A stretch of 64,000 bases of DNA from Ciona intestinalis (Eukaryota; Chordata; Ascidiacea; Phlebobranchia; Cionidae), in NCBI RefSeq assembly GCF_000224145.3, contig NC_020169.2, positions 602,257-666,256 on the forward strand, written 5' to 3'. Every line of letters starts with the position of its first letter. Within the stretch, counting starts at the first letter, position 1. A program made the translations under genes and the position numbers. Positions 25,191-36,300 of this stretch are shown one piece after another. The notes under the pieces were generated by a model, which saw only the letters and a program-made list of their open reading frames with translations, searched no databases and was not told where the DNA came from.

Positions 25191-28100
25191 ATGGGTTCCG
25201 CTGCGAGCAAATCTAATGATCTACAAATTAATGTGCCTCAACCATCAGCAGGAGTAATCCAAAGTAAGTGCTGCGAAAATTTGTTAAGAAATATATTTGA
25301 AAATCACGTGCAAAAACATAATTTATAACCTTTTATAATGGAAAAAGTTCAACTAAAGCACATGGCGAATATAAAATGAATGTAACTTATTTATCATCAT
25401 GTAGTGAAACAGTGACAATCCAGTCTGCAAAGTATGGCAGTTCCTGACGAGATCTCGCGCGTGCAAGACGGTTATTTTTCGCGTTCGCGCGTGCTATCAT
25501 TAAAAATCTGCGTGCAAAGCATGTACATTTTCAAGCCACAATAGGAAATCTTACTTAATTTAATACGTATTTTTTTCTTTGTTTAATTAATTGGCGTGCG
25601 TAGGACAAATTGTGGCGTGCATAACCAAAAGTCTGTAAAAAAATCGCGCGTGCACCTGCCATACTCTGCAGTCTGGGTGACAATTGTTTTAATAAAGTGC
25701 TTGTTTTATACTTTCTTTGGTTTTGATAAGAGTAGCCCATTCTTGGTTGTGCAAGATGGTTATCTTTCGTGTGTGCGGGTGCTATTGTATAATCGACGTG
25801 TGCAAAGCAAGTACATTTCAAAGCCTTGTTAGGAAATCCTACTTAATCTAAAATGTATTTTTTTTATTGTTAATTAATTGGGGCCAAATTAAGGCAAGCT
25901 TCACCAAAAGTTTATAAACAAAATCTCCTGTGCACCTGCCATAATACAAGTTATATATATATTATTTACAAATACTCTTTTGTGCATTCATAATCAAATT
26001 AAACATTAATCAAATATAAAAGTTAAAATACTTCCGAGTCAGGGCGCCAATTTTCTAAATATCTGATGTATGCTGAGCGTACCTGTGCGTTAAGTATGAG
26101 TTTATGACGATTGACTATAACTCATTGTATACATGTGGCTAATATGTATTTATTTAGGTGGGAATTCGCAACATAAATATAGCTATACCTTTCTCACAGT
26201 TGCGTGTAAAATAAATGCTATTCGCTCTTTAAACGATAAACAACCTAAATCAGTTCCTGAAGTAGCACTTCTTTGATTCTCACGTTGATTGATTGAGTCA
26301 AAATAGCAGTTGACATGTTCATTATTTCGCCTATGGATGCTAGAAAACATATTGTATATTTGCCTATTTAACGTATGCGATTAATTATAGTACTGATACG
26401 TTTGCAATAAACATTTTATGCACATGTGACTGCAACATAACACTCTCCCGCTTTGGTGATTGGTATGAGACCGCTAGACGACTTAAGCATTGGAAAATAG
26501 GTATTCCGCATACTCTGTATGTGTTCTGAGGTACGCGCCATACTTCAGTTTATTACACATATATAAATATGTTTTAGTTTACAATAATGCATATATATAT
26601 TCGTTGCGGTTTTCATAACTTTAGAACCTGAGGCAAACAATGATGAAGAGAATTTTCTTGAAGTTGGCGATAACCCAACAGAGGAAGAAGAACCAGAAAC
26701 AGGATTTCCTCACAACTTTGAAGTAATTATACTTTTAAATGCATATCACAGTGAACAGAGTGCTTGCTTTTTAAAGGAGAGAGTAGTGTTTAAAACTTAA
26801 TGTTTTTAAGATTGTGGGTGTGTGTGGTTGCATCAACCTAGTTTGGTCAGGTTATACCAAACCCCGTAAAACATAAAATAATCACACACACACCCACAGT
26901 TATATATTGGTAATTCACAATGGTGTGTTTATTATTTTTTATACTATTTCATGCAATTTTAACCACAGTTATATTTGTTTAACTTGCTTTCTTGATGCAG
27001 AGAAAATTGGTGCAACTTAAAACTACTGAAACACCTTGGGAGCCTAAAGAAACTCTTCAAATATTTGAATTCTTAGTAAAGGCAAGTTTTTAAAATTGAT
27101 AATATAATTTTCAAGTAGCTATAATATACCTATCTTTTCTTTAGGCCAATGTTTCTTGATCTGTATTCGAACTAATTAGATCTCACAACAAAATGTTTTA
27201 ATTTTTTGCACAAATTTAAGTTTTAAATCACACTAAGCCATTGCACTGTTACAAGCTTTGGCTTTGACTAAATAAACCTATTTCATTTTCGTAGTTTAAT
27301 TTGTTTAGGTTTTGTCTTATTGTTAAAGTTTGCGTTGTTTAATGTTTGTGTAACTTTAGGAATAAACGAAAATATGGAAAATGTTATAAGAAGCATGTTT
27401 AATAGATTTAAGTATCAGTTCTCCAGATCAAATTTGAACCAATGTTTGTAACCAACAGCGCTATTTTGTGAGATCAAGAAAGCGACTGCTGGAGGAAATC
27501 AACATTATTGGTGACTTGATGATAAAACATTCTTTTCTGGATGTTTGTGTTCGTGTGTGGGAATTTTGTCACAATACTGATGATGAAAATTTAAACTTTC
27601 GAAAAAATAGGGCTTACCTTCAGGTGCTTACAGTAATAATAAGAAGAACTGTTTTTGTTCTGATAACACTGTTTAATTAAATGAATGAATGTAAATTTTA
27701 TATTGCGTGGCAGGAAAACAACGGTCAATATGACATGGGTGTTCATACTCCTCATGCCAGCTTATGAGTTACCATGTGTATTACATTGTAGGTGATTAGA
27801 GGGATTTTTTAAATTTTTTATGTATGACTGATAATTTGGACAACCTGTAGTAACCACTGGGTTGGAGCAAAATTAAGCAGGCTTGCCCAAGGAAACATAC
27901 GCTCATAATGGTAGCAGCGACGAGGATTCAATCAATTACCTCTGTGTTACAGGTAGTTTTGTAACCACTTTGCCACAGCTACGAACTCTACTTGTGTACC
28001 TGTTTATTTATTTAGGCATTTTTCAGATGAAGTTGGTATTGTTGAACTACAGCAATAAATGTTACAATCTTTGTAAAGAAAGTTACAAACAAAAGACTTA

Positions 28101-31100
28101 TTTAAGATGTTGCATGAAGGAATTCTCTATACCAGACCTTGATGTAAAACAACTAACAAATCCATCCATGCGATTTCGAATTAAGGTTGGTGGTCATGTT
28201 ACAGCTGAGTGCTGTTCCAGATGAATGAATGAATGTATGAATTTAACTTACTTTATCCTCGCGTGGCCAGAAAACGACAGTCGTTATAACACCTCATGCC
28301 AGCTTACGAGTTCCCATGTATGTTACTTTGTGGGTAACTTATTTTTTGGGGGGATTTTTTATTATGTATGGCTGATAATTTAGACAACCCAATTAGTTAC
28401 CATTGGGTTNNNNNNNNNNNNNNNNNNNNNNNNNNNNNNNNNNNNNNNNNNNNNNNNNNTGTATGTTACTTTGTGGGTAATTATTTTTTGGGGATTTATT
28501 TTTTTATATATGGCTGATAATTTGGACAACCCACACATACGCCCACAATGGTAGCAACGACGAGCCTTGAACCCATTACCTCTGGGCTACAGGCAGGCGC
28601 GCTAACCACTATACCACGGCACCAGATGTGTAAGTTCTTAAGCAAAAAACCTAATTGACTCAACCCGGTAGTCACTAACGGGTTGTTTAAATATCAGTCA
28701 TCGAGAACAAAAATGTTCACCCACAAAGTTGCATATTTGGCAACAGGGGATCACGTATAAGTGGATAAAACCATAAAAATTAGTGTGCAATAAATCAAGA
28801 CACAAGTGTTATATATTTTACTTGTACCAATTTGCAAGAATAAAAAGTAAGGATCATCATTAGGTAAATAAACATTAAACAACTAAATAAAAGCTTTTTA
28901 TCAATTAGAGCACATTCGGTTATTTATTCAACTGTGTTCGGTTGTACAACAAAGTTCGTTTGATTATACGCGAGAAAGAAGGAGTGAATTCTATTTTGAA
29001 ATATTACCAATCAACATACCTCATAGTCAAAGCCAATGTAATGCTTCTATTAGCATTCTGTGTTGATGAAAAAGAAAATGAAAAAATCATTACAGGTAAG
29101 TTCATTTGCTTTCATGCCAAATACTGGCATTGTTGGGCAGTTGTTGCAGAACCATTTTTTAATATTAACAAGGAAATTGGGTTTAAAAGCATTTTTGATG
29201 TCTGTTTGCTTAAGCAAGACACTTTACAATAATCACTGAAATTATTTCTTATTGCAGGAACTGGTGTATTAGATTTTATTATTAAGTTGCTCTCAAGTGC
29301 ACTTGCTTCATCAAATCATGTTGCAAAGACATATGCATTCTCTGCTACTGAAACGGTCATGGGCCTGGACAAACTTGCAATGAATGATAATAACAAGGTA
29401 TGTATTTAGTTAATGCTGTATTCTTACTATGCCTTGCATTTCATCGACTTTTTTCTGCAGGTGTCCATTGTCAATGCTGGCGTGTTGCCATTATTGGGCA
29501 AAATGTTAGAAGAAAATGGGTTAAAAGAAGAACATAATGTTGCATCTCATTGTTTGTGGACGTTATCCTTTCATAAAGATAATAAAGATAAAATCAGACA
29601 GGTTGGTAGTTTAAACTGTATATAAAAATCTTATGATTGCTAAGTTACTGTATACAGGAACCTGGGATACTAAATGCAGTGTATCGCATACAAAGTGATC
29701 CTTCTTCTGAGCCAGCTTCCAAACGCTCCAGTGAAGGTATACTGTTTATACTGGATGAGCAAAAGCATGTGAACTTACAAGTTGAGATGAATGAATCACA
29801 GCATGTTATGATAAGCTATCAGTGGGATGTTCAACCAATGATGCTGCAGGTGCGTTTTATATGCAAGAATTAACCACAGTAAAATGGTTAGTAGTTTAAG
29901 GTGTGTAGCTGATAGTAGTTAACTGACCGAACATAAACTTTTGCTACTGATTTTATAATATAGGATGTTAAGGACCCCGCCACAGAAGGATAACCATAGT
30001 TCAATTATTTTAGTTGTTGTTTATACAAGTATAGAATACATGAGACACAACTATGCACATTTGCTACAGGTGCGTAACAAGTTAAAAGAAAACAAGTTCA
30101 AAGTTTGGATCGATGTGGATCGTGTTGAAGGATCCATCTTATCAGCGATGGCTGATGCTGTTGAGAACGCATCGGTGGTTGTTGTTGCTATGAGTGAAAA
30201 GTATAAGAACAGCAATCCATGTCGGACGGGTAAATTATTTTGTAACTGCCACAATATTTTAAAAATGCTAAAAGGTAATTAGAAGACTTTATTTTTAAGT
30301 ATTAAATTTTAAATACTTAGTGGCACACCATGGCCTTATTCGCAACATACAGCTAGAGAAACCGTGTTGTAAGTTGCAGTCACAAAATATTTTATAGAAG
30401 CGGAATACGCATACAAGTTACAGAAGCCCATTGTACCACTACTTCTTGACGAAAGCTACAAACCTGATGGTTGGCTTGGTGCATTGGTTGGCATGCAAAT
30501 GTACTTCAATTTCAGTGATGCAAGCTTGTTTGAAGCAAATTGTCCAAAGATGATAAAAACAATTTCTTCGAAAGTATACAAGCAACCAGAAAAGAACTTG
30601 TCTGTTATTGGTAATATTCCCTAGTCTCTGTTCCTTAACTCCTGTTTACAGTTTACACACTATATGATAAACTAAACTGCTTACTTTGTCAGTAAATTCT
30701 GCAGTGCTATAGAAATTAATCTGTTAAGTAGCATATATTCTTCAGCGGTGGATGCAAAACCTCCATCCGCCTTGCGTGATAGTTCAAAATTATCAACCGA
30801 AAATACTCGTTTGGAAGATTGGGGAGTAACAGAAGTATCTGAATGGGCAAAGAAAACAAAAATAGGTATATTTTGAGCAATTACTTTTTATGTGTAAACT
30901 GAACTGATACTAGCATTGAATGTGAATGAATAAATGTAACTTACTTTATCCTCGCGTGGCCGAAAACGACAGTCGTTATCACGTGGGTTTAACACCTCGT
31001 GCCAGCTTACGAGTTACCATGTATATTACTTTTTGGGGGATTTTTTTATTTTTTTTATGTATGGCTGATAATTCGGACAACCCATTAGTGACCACTGGGT

Positions 31101-31930
31101 TGGAGCAATTATCGTTAAGTGTCTTGCTCAAAGACACATACCCCCACAATGGTAGCAGCGATGAGCCTTGAACCCATTACTTAATGCATACAGGCAGGCG
31201 CGCTAACCACTACGCCACGGCGCCAGACGCGCCATTATATGATAATATATATTTTTAGTTTAAATTCATGTCGGCAACGTTTTTTGTCCGATCCCTTGGC
31301 AAAGTGGCAGGCTTATCACTGCTACCATTGTGATCTGATGTATGTCTCCAACCCAATGGTCACTAATAGGTTTTGTAAAGTATGAGCCAAACATTAAAAA
31401 AATCCCCCACACAGTAACATGCTTGGTAACTCGTAAGCTGGCATGAGGATGTTTGAAACAGAACAACCGTGTTAAAGCGACTGTCGTTTCCTGGCCCCGC
31501 AAGGATAAAGCAAGTTACATTTATTTATATTAGTTTATTTAAAAGTTTTAGGTCCAATCTTAGTTTCTTAAAACTTAAACTAATTAATCTTAAAACCAAA
31601 TTACGTTCAACCTTAATTTGGCTCGTCTGTTACCCAGGTTGTTTAGAATATTCTTTGTTATGAAGCAATAATGTTTAGAAACTTTTATACATTGGCAAAG
31701 GTAAACAAATGTTGTTTATGTAAGAAACTACCAAGTTAGTTCAAATTGTATTCTTCTTAATTTCAGATGGATTGCAGTCTGCAATGTCATATTTTGATGG
31801 TGTAGCTCTAATGCAGTTAAACAAACTCATGCAAAGAAGCCCAGACATTTACTACAGTAGCATTAGAAATGATCTGAAGCTTAGCCTTCTACAAGCTTTA
31901 CACTTGACTTCTGCACTTGAACAGTTGTGA
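25191..31930 (+). CDS. ARM-TIR-SAM protein, SARM1-like domain set in a different order
   Basis: Thirteen exons join in phase: 25191-25263, 26625-26722, 27001-27081, 27459-27623, 28027-28185, 28909-29095, 29258-29397, 29461-29601, 29658-29849, 30070-30229, 30398-30610, 30746-30865 and 31767-31930, giving 630 residues. The start MGSAASKS fits an N-myristoylation signal. An acidic segment follows, then helical armadillo-like repeats to about residue 345. A TIR domain lies at about 397-535 (HVMISYQWD, KVWIDVDRVEGSILSAMA, NPCRTEAEYAY, KPIVPLLLD, DGWLG). Glu466, in CRTEAEYA, aligns with the catalytic Glu of SARM1 and plant TIR NADases. A SAM domain closes the protein (about 560-630; LEDWGVTEVSEWAKKTKID). 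SARM1 is ARM-SAM-SAM-TIR, so this is not a simple orthologue. NADase or immune/axon-type signalling is inference from family; activity is unknown. Exon 3 may use a GC donor. Confidence 0.85.
25420..25676. mobile_element. Short hAT-like MITE with 8-bp target duplication
   Basis: The left end 'ccagtctgcaaagtatggca' and the right end, read in reverse as 'ccagactgcagagtatggca', are near-perfect inverted repeats. The element is flanked on both sides by 'gtgacaat' (25412-25419 and 25677-25684). An 8-bp target duplication with CAG-like ends fits the hAT superfamily. The 257-bp body has no coding capacity. It lies in intron 1 of the ARM-TIR-SAM gene. Confidence 0.8.
25745..25945. repeat. Diverged partial copy of the adjacent hAT-like MITE
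   Basis: From 'caagatggttatctttcgtg' through 'ggaaatcctacttaatctaa' to 'gtgcacctgccataatac' the order of blocks repeats that of 25465-25662. The outermost inverted ends are not both preserved. It lies about 70 bases downstream of the better copy in the same intron. Confidence 0.7.
27680..27980 (-). repeat. tRNA-SINE copy in an ARM-TIR-SAM intron
   Basis: It runs from a tail-like 'aatgaatgaatg' at the left to a decayed tRNA-like head at the right ('aaccactttgccacagc'). The body shares 'ccagcttatgagttaccatg' and 'gggttggagcaaaattaagc' with other copies. The element reads right to left relative to the host gene. Confidence 0.7.
28221..28622 (-). repeat. tRNA-SINE copy interrupted by an assembly gap
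   Basis: The tail ('gaatgaatgaatg') and the block 'tttatcctcgcgtggccag' lie left of the gap. The tRNA-like head (ending 'ctaaccactataccacggca') lies right of it. The 93 bases before the gap (28317-28409) are repeated after it from 28460, so either two copies abut or the assembly has doubled part of one copy. Confidence 0.75.
28410..28459. other. Assembly gap (50 N) flanked by repeated sequence
   Basis: The sequence after the gap starts 'tgtatgttactttgtgggta', which also begins at 28317. The gap lies inside a SINE in an intron of the ARM-TIR-SAM gene, so no exon is affected. Confidence 0.98.
28670..28735 (+). repeat. SINE fragment in opposite orientation
   Basis: 'ggtagtcactaacgggttgt' and 'ttcacccacaaagttgcata' are reverse-complement matches to the SINE body. 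No tRNA-like head or tail is present, so this is a fragment. Confidence 0.45.
30926..31226 (-). repeat. Best-preserved tRNA-derived SINE copy
   Basis: Read on the minus strand, the head 'GGCGCCGTGGCGTAGTGG' carries a Pol III A box (TGGCGTAGTGG, plus-strand 31207-31217). A B-box-like GGTTCAAGGCTC follows (31163-31174). The body and an 'ATTCATTCA'-type tail follow at the left end. The spacing fits a tRNA promoter, so this is a tRNA-derived SINE. It lies in the last intron of the ARM-TIR-SAM gene. Confidence 0.85.
31272..31520 (+). repeat. tRNA-SINE copy inverted relative to its neighbour
   Basis: Blocks such as 'gtaactcgtaagctggcatg' and 'cctggccccgcaaggataaa' are the reverse complement of the SINE immediately to the left. 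The head region is degraded. The two copies lie about 45 bases apart in opposite orientations, so a transcript of this intron could fold into a long hairpin. Confidence 0.75.
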
Positions 31931-33343
31931 TCGTAGCAGTTTTATAACTTATATAGTTGGATGGTGGAAGACGGGACACCTTCAGCACATAATATCCTGA
32001 CTGTGTTTTATGCAAGTAACAAAGGCCTATGGGAGTTGTAGGAATACGGATTTATAACTTTTTGAATGCATTTTGTTTACTATTGAATGGATAGAGAAAA
32101 TAGAATAGATAGGTGTCCCATCTTCCCCCACCCGACTATACTTAATACTGTATTTAGTAGCATTTTTTGTACAATCACTGTATTTTATTTCCTCGTGCAC
32201 TTAAACCATCAGTATTGAATTGTCACCACACTACCAATTTATCCCGTCACTGTTTTATAAATCTATGATAGTAAAGCATCAGGTAATATACAAAATAAAG
32301 ATCTTTAATAGTTAAATGCAATAAGTAAATGTACGTTGGTATGTAGCTCTGTGATACAAATTTACTATCTGTACCATGTTTATAAGCATACATTTAAAAT
32401 GGTTTACAAGGAGATATATATACAGTGCAAATAAATAAGCACAGTGCGTATAACCGTATATGAAGAATATACGAACTCTTCTGCTAGATTGTAAAAGTGA
32501 ATTTTTAGTATCAAAGGCATTTGTATTGGTACCGGTGAATTTTGGTAGCTAGTCCTGTAGCGCACTAGCAGTTGGCTATAATGCATTAATAACAAAATGA
32601 AAGCAACCGGTGGGTATGGAGGATAGAACGCAAATCGCAATGCTGTAAGGCCGACCAAATTATATCAAAACTATACTCTTTAAATGAAATTTGTGGGTCT
32701 GCGTGTGCAATTAAGACTGTGTGAAGCCGAGGCAGGGTCGGAAATAGCCATGTAAATGATTGAACACCCGCGGATTTTAACGCAAAGTCAAATATTATGC
32801 CAAACTGTAGTATACACAACCGATTTAAAGAATCTTTTTGGGAAAATTTAAGATTTTTTCCTTCAGTCAATAGTTTAAAAATCTAGGGAGGTCGGAAGAA
32901 ACAAAAGGGATTCAGGGTTTGGGTTTTAAACTCTTTAGGAGGATATAAGCATAGTTTAATAATACAACTTCTTTATTAAACTATGATATAAGAAATGGCC
33001 AATGTTCTGCTTCAGTGATTTCCACCTGACTTAGAAATGAGATTGACCAATCAACGCTGACGCGCGTTTTGCCACGCATTTTAACTTCTCGAATTTTAAA
33101 ATGTGACTAAACTCATTTTAACTCCGTAGTCTTTTGTGTCTGAAGTACCAGTAGTTGCTGTGAGCTCAGTTAAAATTTGGCCATTGTGTTATTAAATTAA
33201 TAAGGACACAGTAACTGTAGTTCATGCTCGTCAGTTGTATTTATCCTGTTAAAATTTTTAATTCCACCCGCATTTGCCATTTACAGACGTTTCTGTGTTT
33301 GTTTATTTTTTGTTAGTCCATTTTCGTGCTAAGAAAAGCAATC
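31931..33343. other. Intergenic between the ARM-TIR-SAM and importin alpha genes
   Basis: Apart from the MITE at 31952-32140, the stretch holds the likely 3' UTR of the upstream gene ('aataaa' near 32297) and the promoter of the importin gene. A pyrimidine-rich acceptor-like 'tttattttttgttag' ends at 33316, 27 bases before the importin ATG. No other gene is seen. Confidence 0.5.
31952..32140. mobile_element. MITE copy downstream of the ARM-TIR-SAM gene
   Basis: The left end 'tagttggatggtggaagacg' and the right end 'gtgtcccatcttcccccacc' form the family's inverted ends. The interior is inverted relative to the copy at 54110. The copy begins about 20 bases after the stop codon, so it may be part of the 3' UTR. 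Confidence 0.85.
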
Positions 33344-36300
33344 ATGTCCGCTCTGCAAACCCAACAACGCCAGCAGTACTATAAAAATGCCAAAAACAGC
33401 AGTGAGGTTTGTCCTATAGTTATAGCCTATACTTGGTTAACGTTTATATATTTGTTAAAATGTTTAATTCACAAAAAGTTAAATGCTTTGTACAATAATC
33501 TGTGTTTTTTGTATTGTAGAACTTGAGAAAGAAGCGTCAAGATGGAAACGTCCAGCTTCGAAAGTGCAAGCGGGATGAACAGATGCTTAAACGTAGAAAC
33601 ATGAACCTGGAGGATCTCAATACGAGTCCATTGAAGGAAATGAATAGACAAGTACGTATATAAATTGTTGGAACCAAGAACAGACACTTTTGATTGCCAT
33701 AAATCCAGATTGACATATTTTTTCTTGTAATCCTTATAGTTTCTATGGTTTTATGACATATTTGCACATAAGGCATTAAAATAATAAAAATTGCCTAACT
33801 AACCCTTAACAATTTTGGTTAAATCTAGTTCATCCAAATAGCCGCTCTTTTCTTTTACAGGATGTCAGCGGTGTTGTGATGAAATTTGAAGACATTGTGG
33901 ATGGTATTACGAAAAGCTCTGATGAGATGCAGCAGTTTATTTGCACACAGAATGCTCGAAAGATTCTCTCACGTGAACGTCACCCACCCATTAGCAAGAT
34001 GGTTGAAGCCAACATTGTGACAAAGCTCGTTGAGTTTCTTGCTTTGGAACATAAGTATGATTGCTATAGTGTTTAGTTTAAATATCTGCTTTGTTAAATT
34101 AAACATAATATATTCATATAAATAACACATGGGACTATACAAAGAAGACGGAAAATTTTTTCCGCTAGAGGCGGTAATTATTTAAATTAAAAAATACGGA
34201 AAAACGAACAAAACAGCACTACAAAGTGTTAATAAGTGTAAAACAAATTAATTAAATAATAAAAATAGCTTTCTAAATACATAAAACACTAGTAAGAACA
34301 TATTTCCCACATTAGGTCGGTTATATACGCTCTTTCGTTGTGTTTACTGTCGCCGAGTCTGTGGTGTAGCGGTTTGCGTGCGGTCGTAAACTCTCTTTGT
34401 TTCATTTTTACCGGGTTCGAGTCCCGCACAGTGGAATACTTTTTTTATATTTTTTTTTCAAGTTTTTTTTGTTTGACGAGTTTGGGGTTAGGGGTTAGGG
34501 GTTAGTGTTAGGGGTTTATATCTTATGTGTATAAACCGTGAAACTAACTGCTCCCCATAAAATAGAGAAACGAATTTGTCATCGCCTCCTAGCGGAAAAA
34601 TTTTTCCGTCTTCTCTGTATAGCTCCATGTATAAATAACAGTGCTTCAACCTTTTTGTGGCACAGCCATAAATTAATTTTAGAACTTGAGTCACGTGATG
34701 CTAATTTCTAAACTAAATTTTAAATAAACTTAAGAATAATATAAATTATAAACCTGTATAAGTTTTATAATTACAGTTGATAGGATTAGGCAGAGCACAG
34801 GTACCTAAATTATGAACTAGTTTTTAACATTATTATATTTTTAGTCCCTCCATGCAATTTGAGGCAGCATGGGCTCTCACTAATATTGCATCAGGAAACA
34901 GTGAACAAACATCAGCTGTTGTTCAATCTGGTGCAGTTCCAAGTCTTATTGCTCTGCTAAGCAATCAACATAAGAATGTTGTGGAACAGGTATGCAATCT
35001 AAACTTATTTGAAAATTATGATTTTACAATTATTTTTGGTTCAGGCAATGTGGGCACTTGGTAATATAGCTGGTGATGGAGCTTCAATGAGAGACTTCGT
35101 CCTTGAAAAAGGAATCATTCGACCACTGATTCAACTCATTACAGATGACGCACCTGTGAGTTCACTTTTTAAACAATGCGTTGTAAAATATTCACCTCTC
35201 TTTTCTCAGGGATCCTTTCTGCAAAACTTAACATGGACGGTGTCTAACTTGTGCAGGAATAAAAACCCTCACACAGCCTTGCCATTTATCGTTCAACTTT
35301 TACCAACTATCGTGAAGTTAGTTCGTGTGGATGATATGCAGGTAATATGGTTAAACAAGTAATTTAGTTAACTAAATAGAATTTATTAGGCAGCAATCAA
35401 ATTACTGGTATTGCGTATTCATATTGTATCATGGCTTGTTCTACACTGCATATTTGCCCATGTATTTCGGTGTAATGATATATAACAACCAGGTTAAAAC
35501 TGATGTGTGCTGGGCACTAAGCTACATCACGGATGGTCCAAACGATCGAATTGAGTTGGTATTAAAGACTGGTGTGGTGGAAGAACTTGTTAGATTGCTC
35601 AAGCATACTACTGATGGTATGCTGCTTACACCTGTGCTACGTGTCATTGGTAACATTGTAACTGGGACAGACCAACAGACTCAGGTAAGAACACCTAGGA
35701 GTATCAAGCAAGGAGAATGTATAAGCGGATACTGCCAGAGTGCCAGGCGTAATATAAATCTTAATCGAGAACAGCTATTATTGCAAACCTTTTGTGCCTG
35801 CATTTTAACAAAATTTAAAGATGCTTACTTTATATTGCATCCCAGATAGTAAGCAAATCTACTTTACCTAATGTAGTCATCAAGTCATGCTTTTTTCTAA
35901 AGTAATATTGCCTTAAAACTGGTGATGACTGAGGTAAACAATAAATACTAACAGCAACGACGTATTTAAAATATAAAACATGCCACTTTCTTAATTAGGT
36001 TATGTAAATTCTTTTGTTTAATTACAGAGAGTTCTTGATCTTGGAACACTTGAAGCTTTCCCCAAACTATTGTCACATGACAAACCAACAATCCAAAAGG
36101 AAGCAGCATGGACACTGAGCAATATAACTGCTGGCACCCAGGCTCAAATACAAGCCATTATTGATGCTCATCTTATACCTATACTCATTGCACTTTTAAT
36201 GAAGGTGACTTTCTCGTTTTCTGTTTAGTGTTAAAACTTCTCACTTCCCATTCAGTGTTAAATATGGATTTTTCATACAGGGTGACTACAAGACGCAGAA

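Noticed and set aside
28027-28185. A separate small gene starting MKLVLLNYSNKCYNLC
   Set aside because: The ATG directly follows an acceptor (tttttcag) and the exon joins its neighbours in phase, so it is an internal exon of the ARM-TIR-SAM gene.
34350-34440. A functional tRNA gene
   Set aside because: A and B boxes are good, but the acceptor stem does not pair over seven bases and the T stem has a mismatch. It lies inside a mobile element, so it is a tRNA-derived promoter at most.
34483-34515. Interstitial telomere as evidence of a chromosome end or fusion
   Set aside because: Only four short degenerate units, located inside a bounded mobile element.
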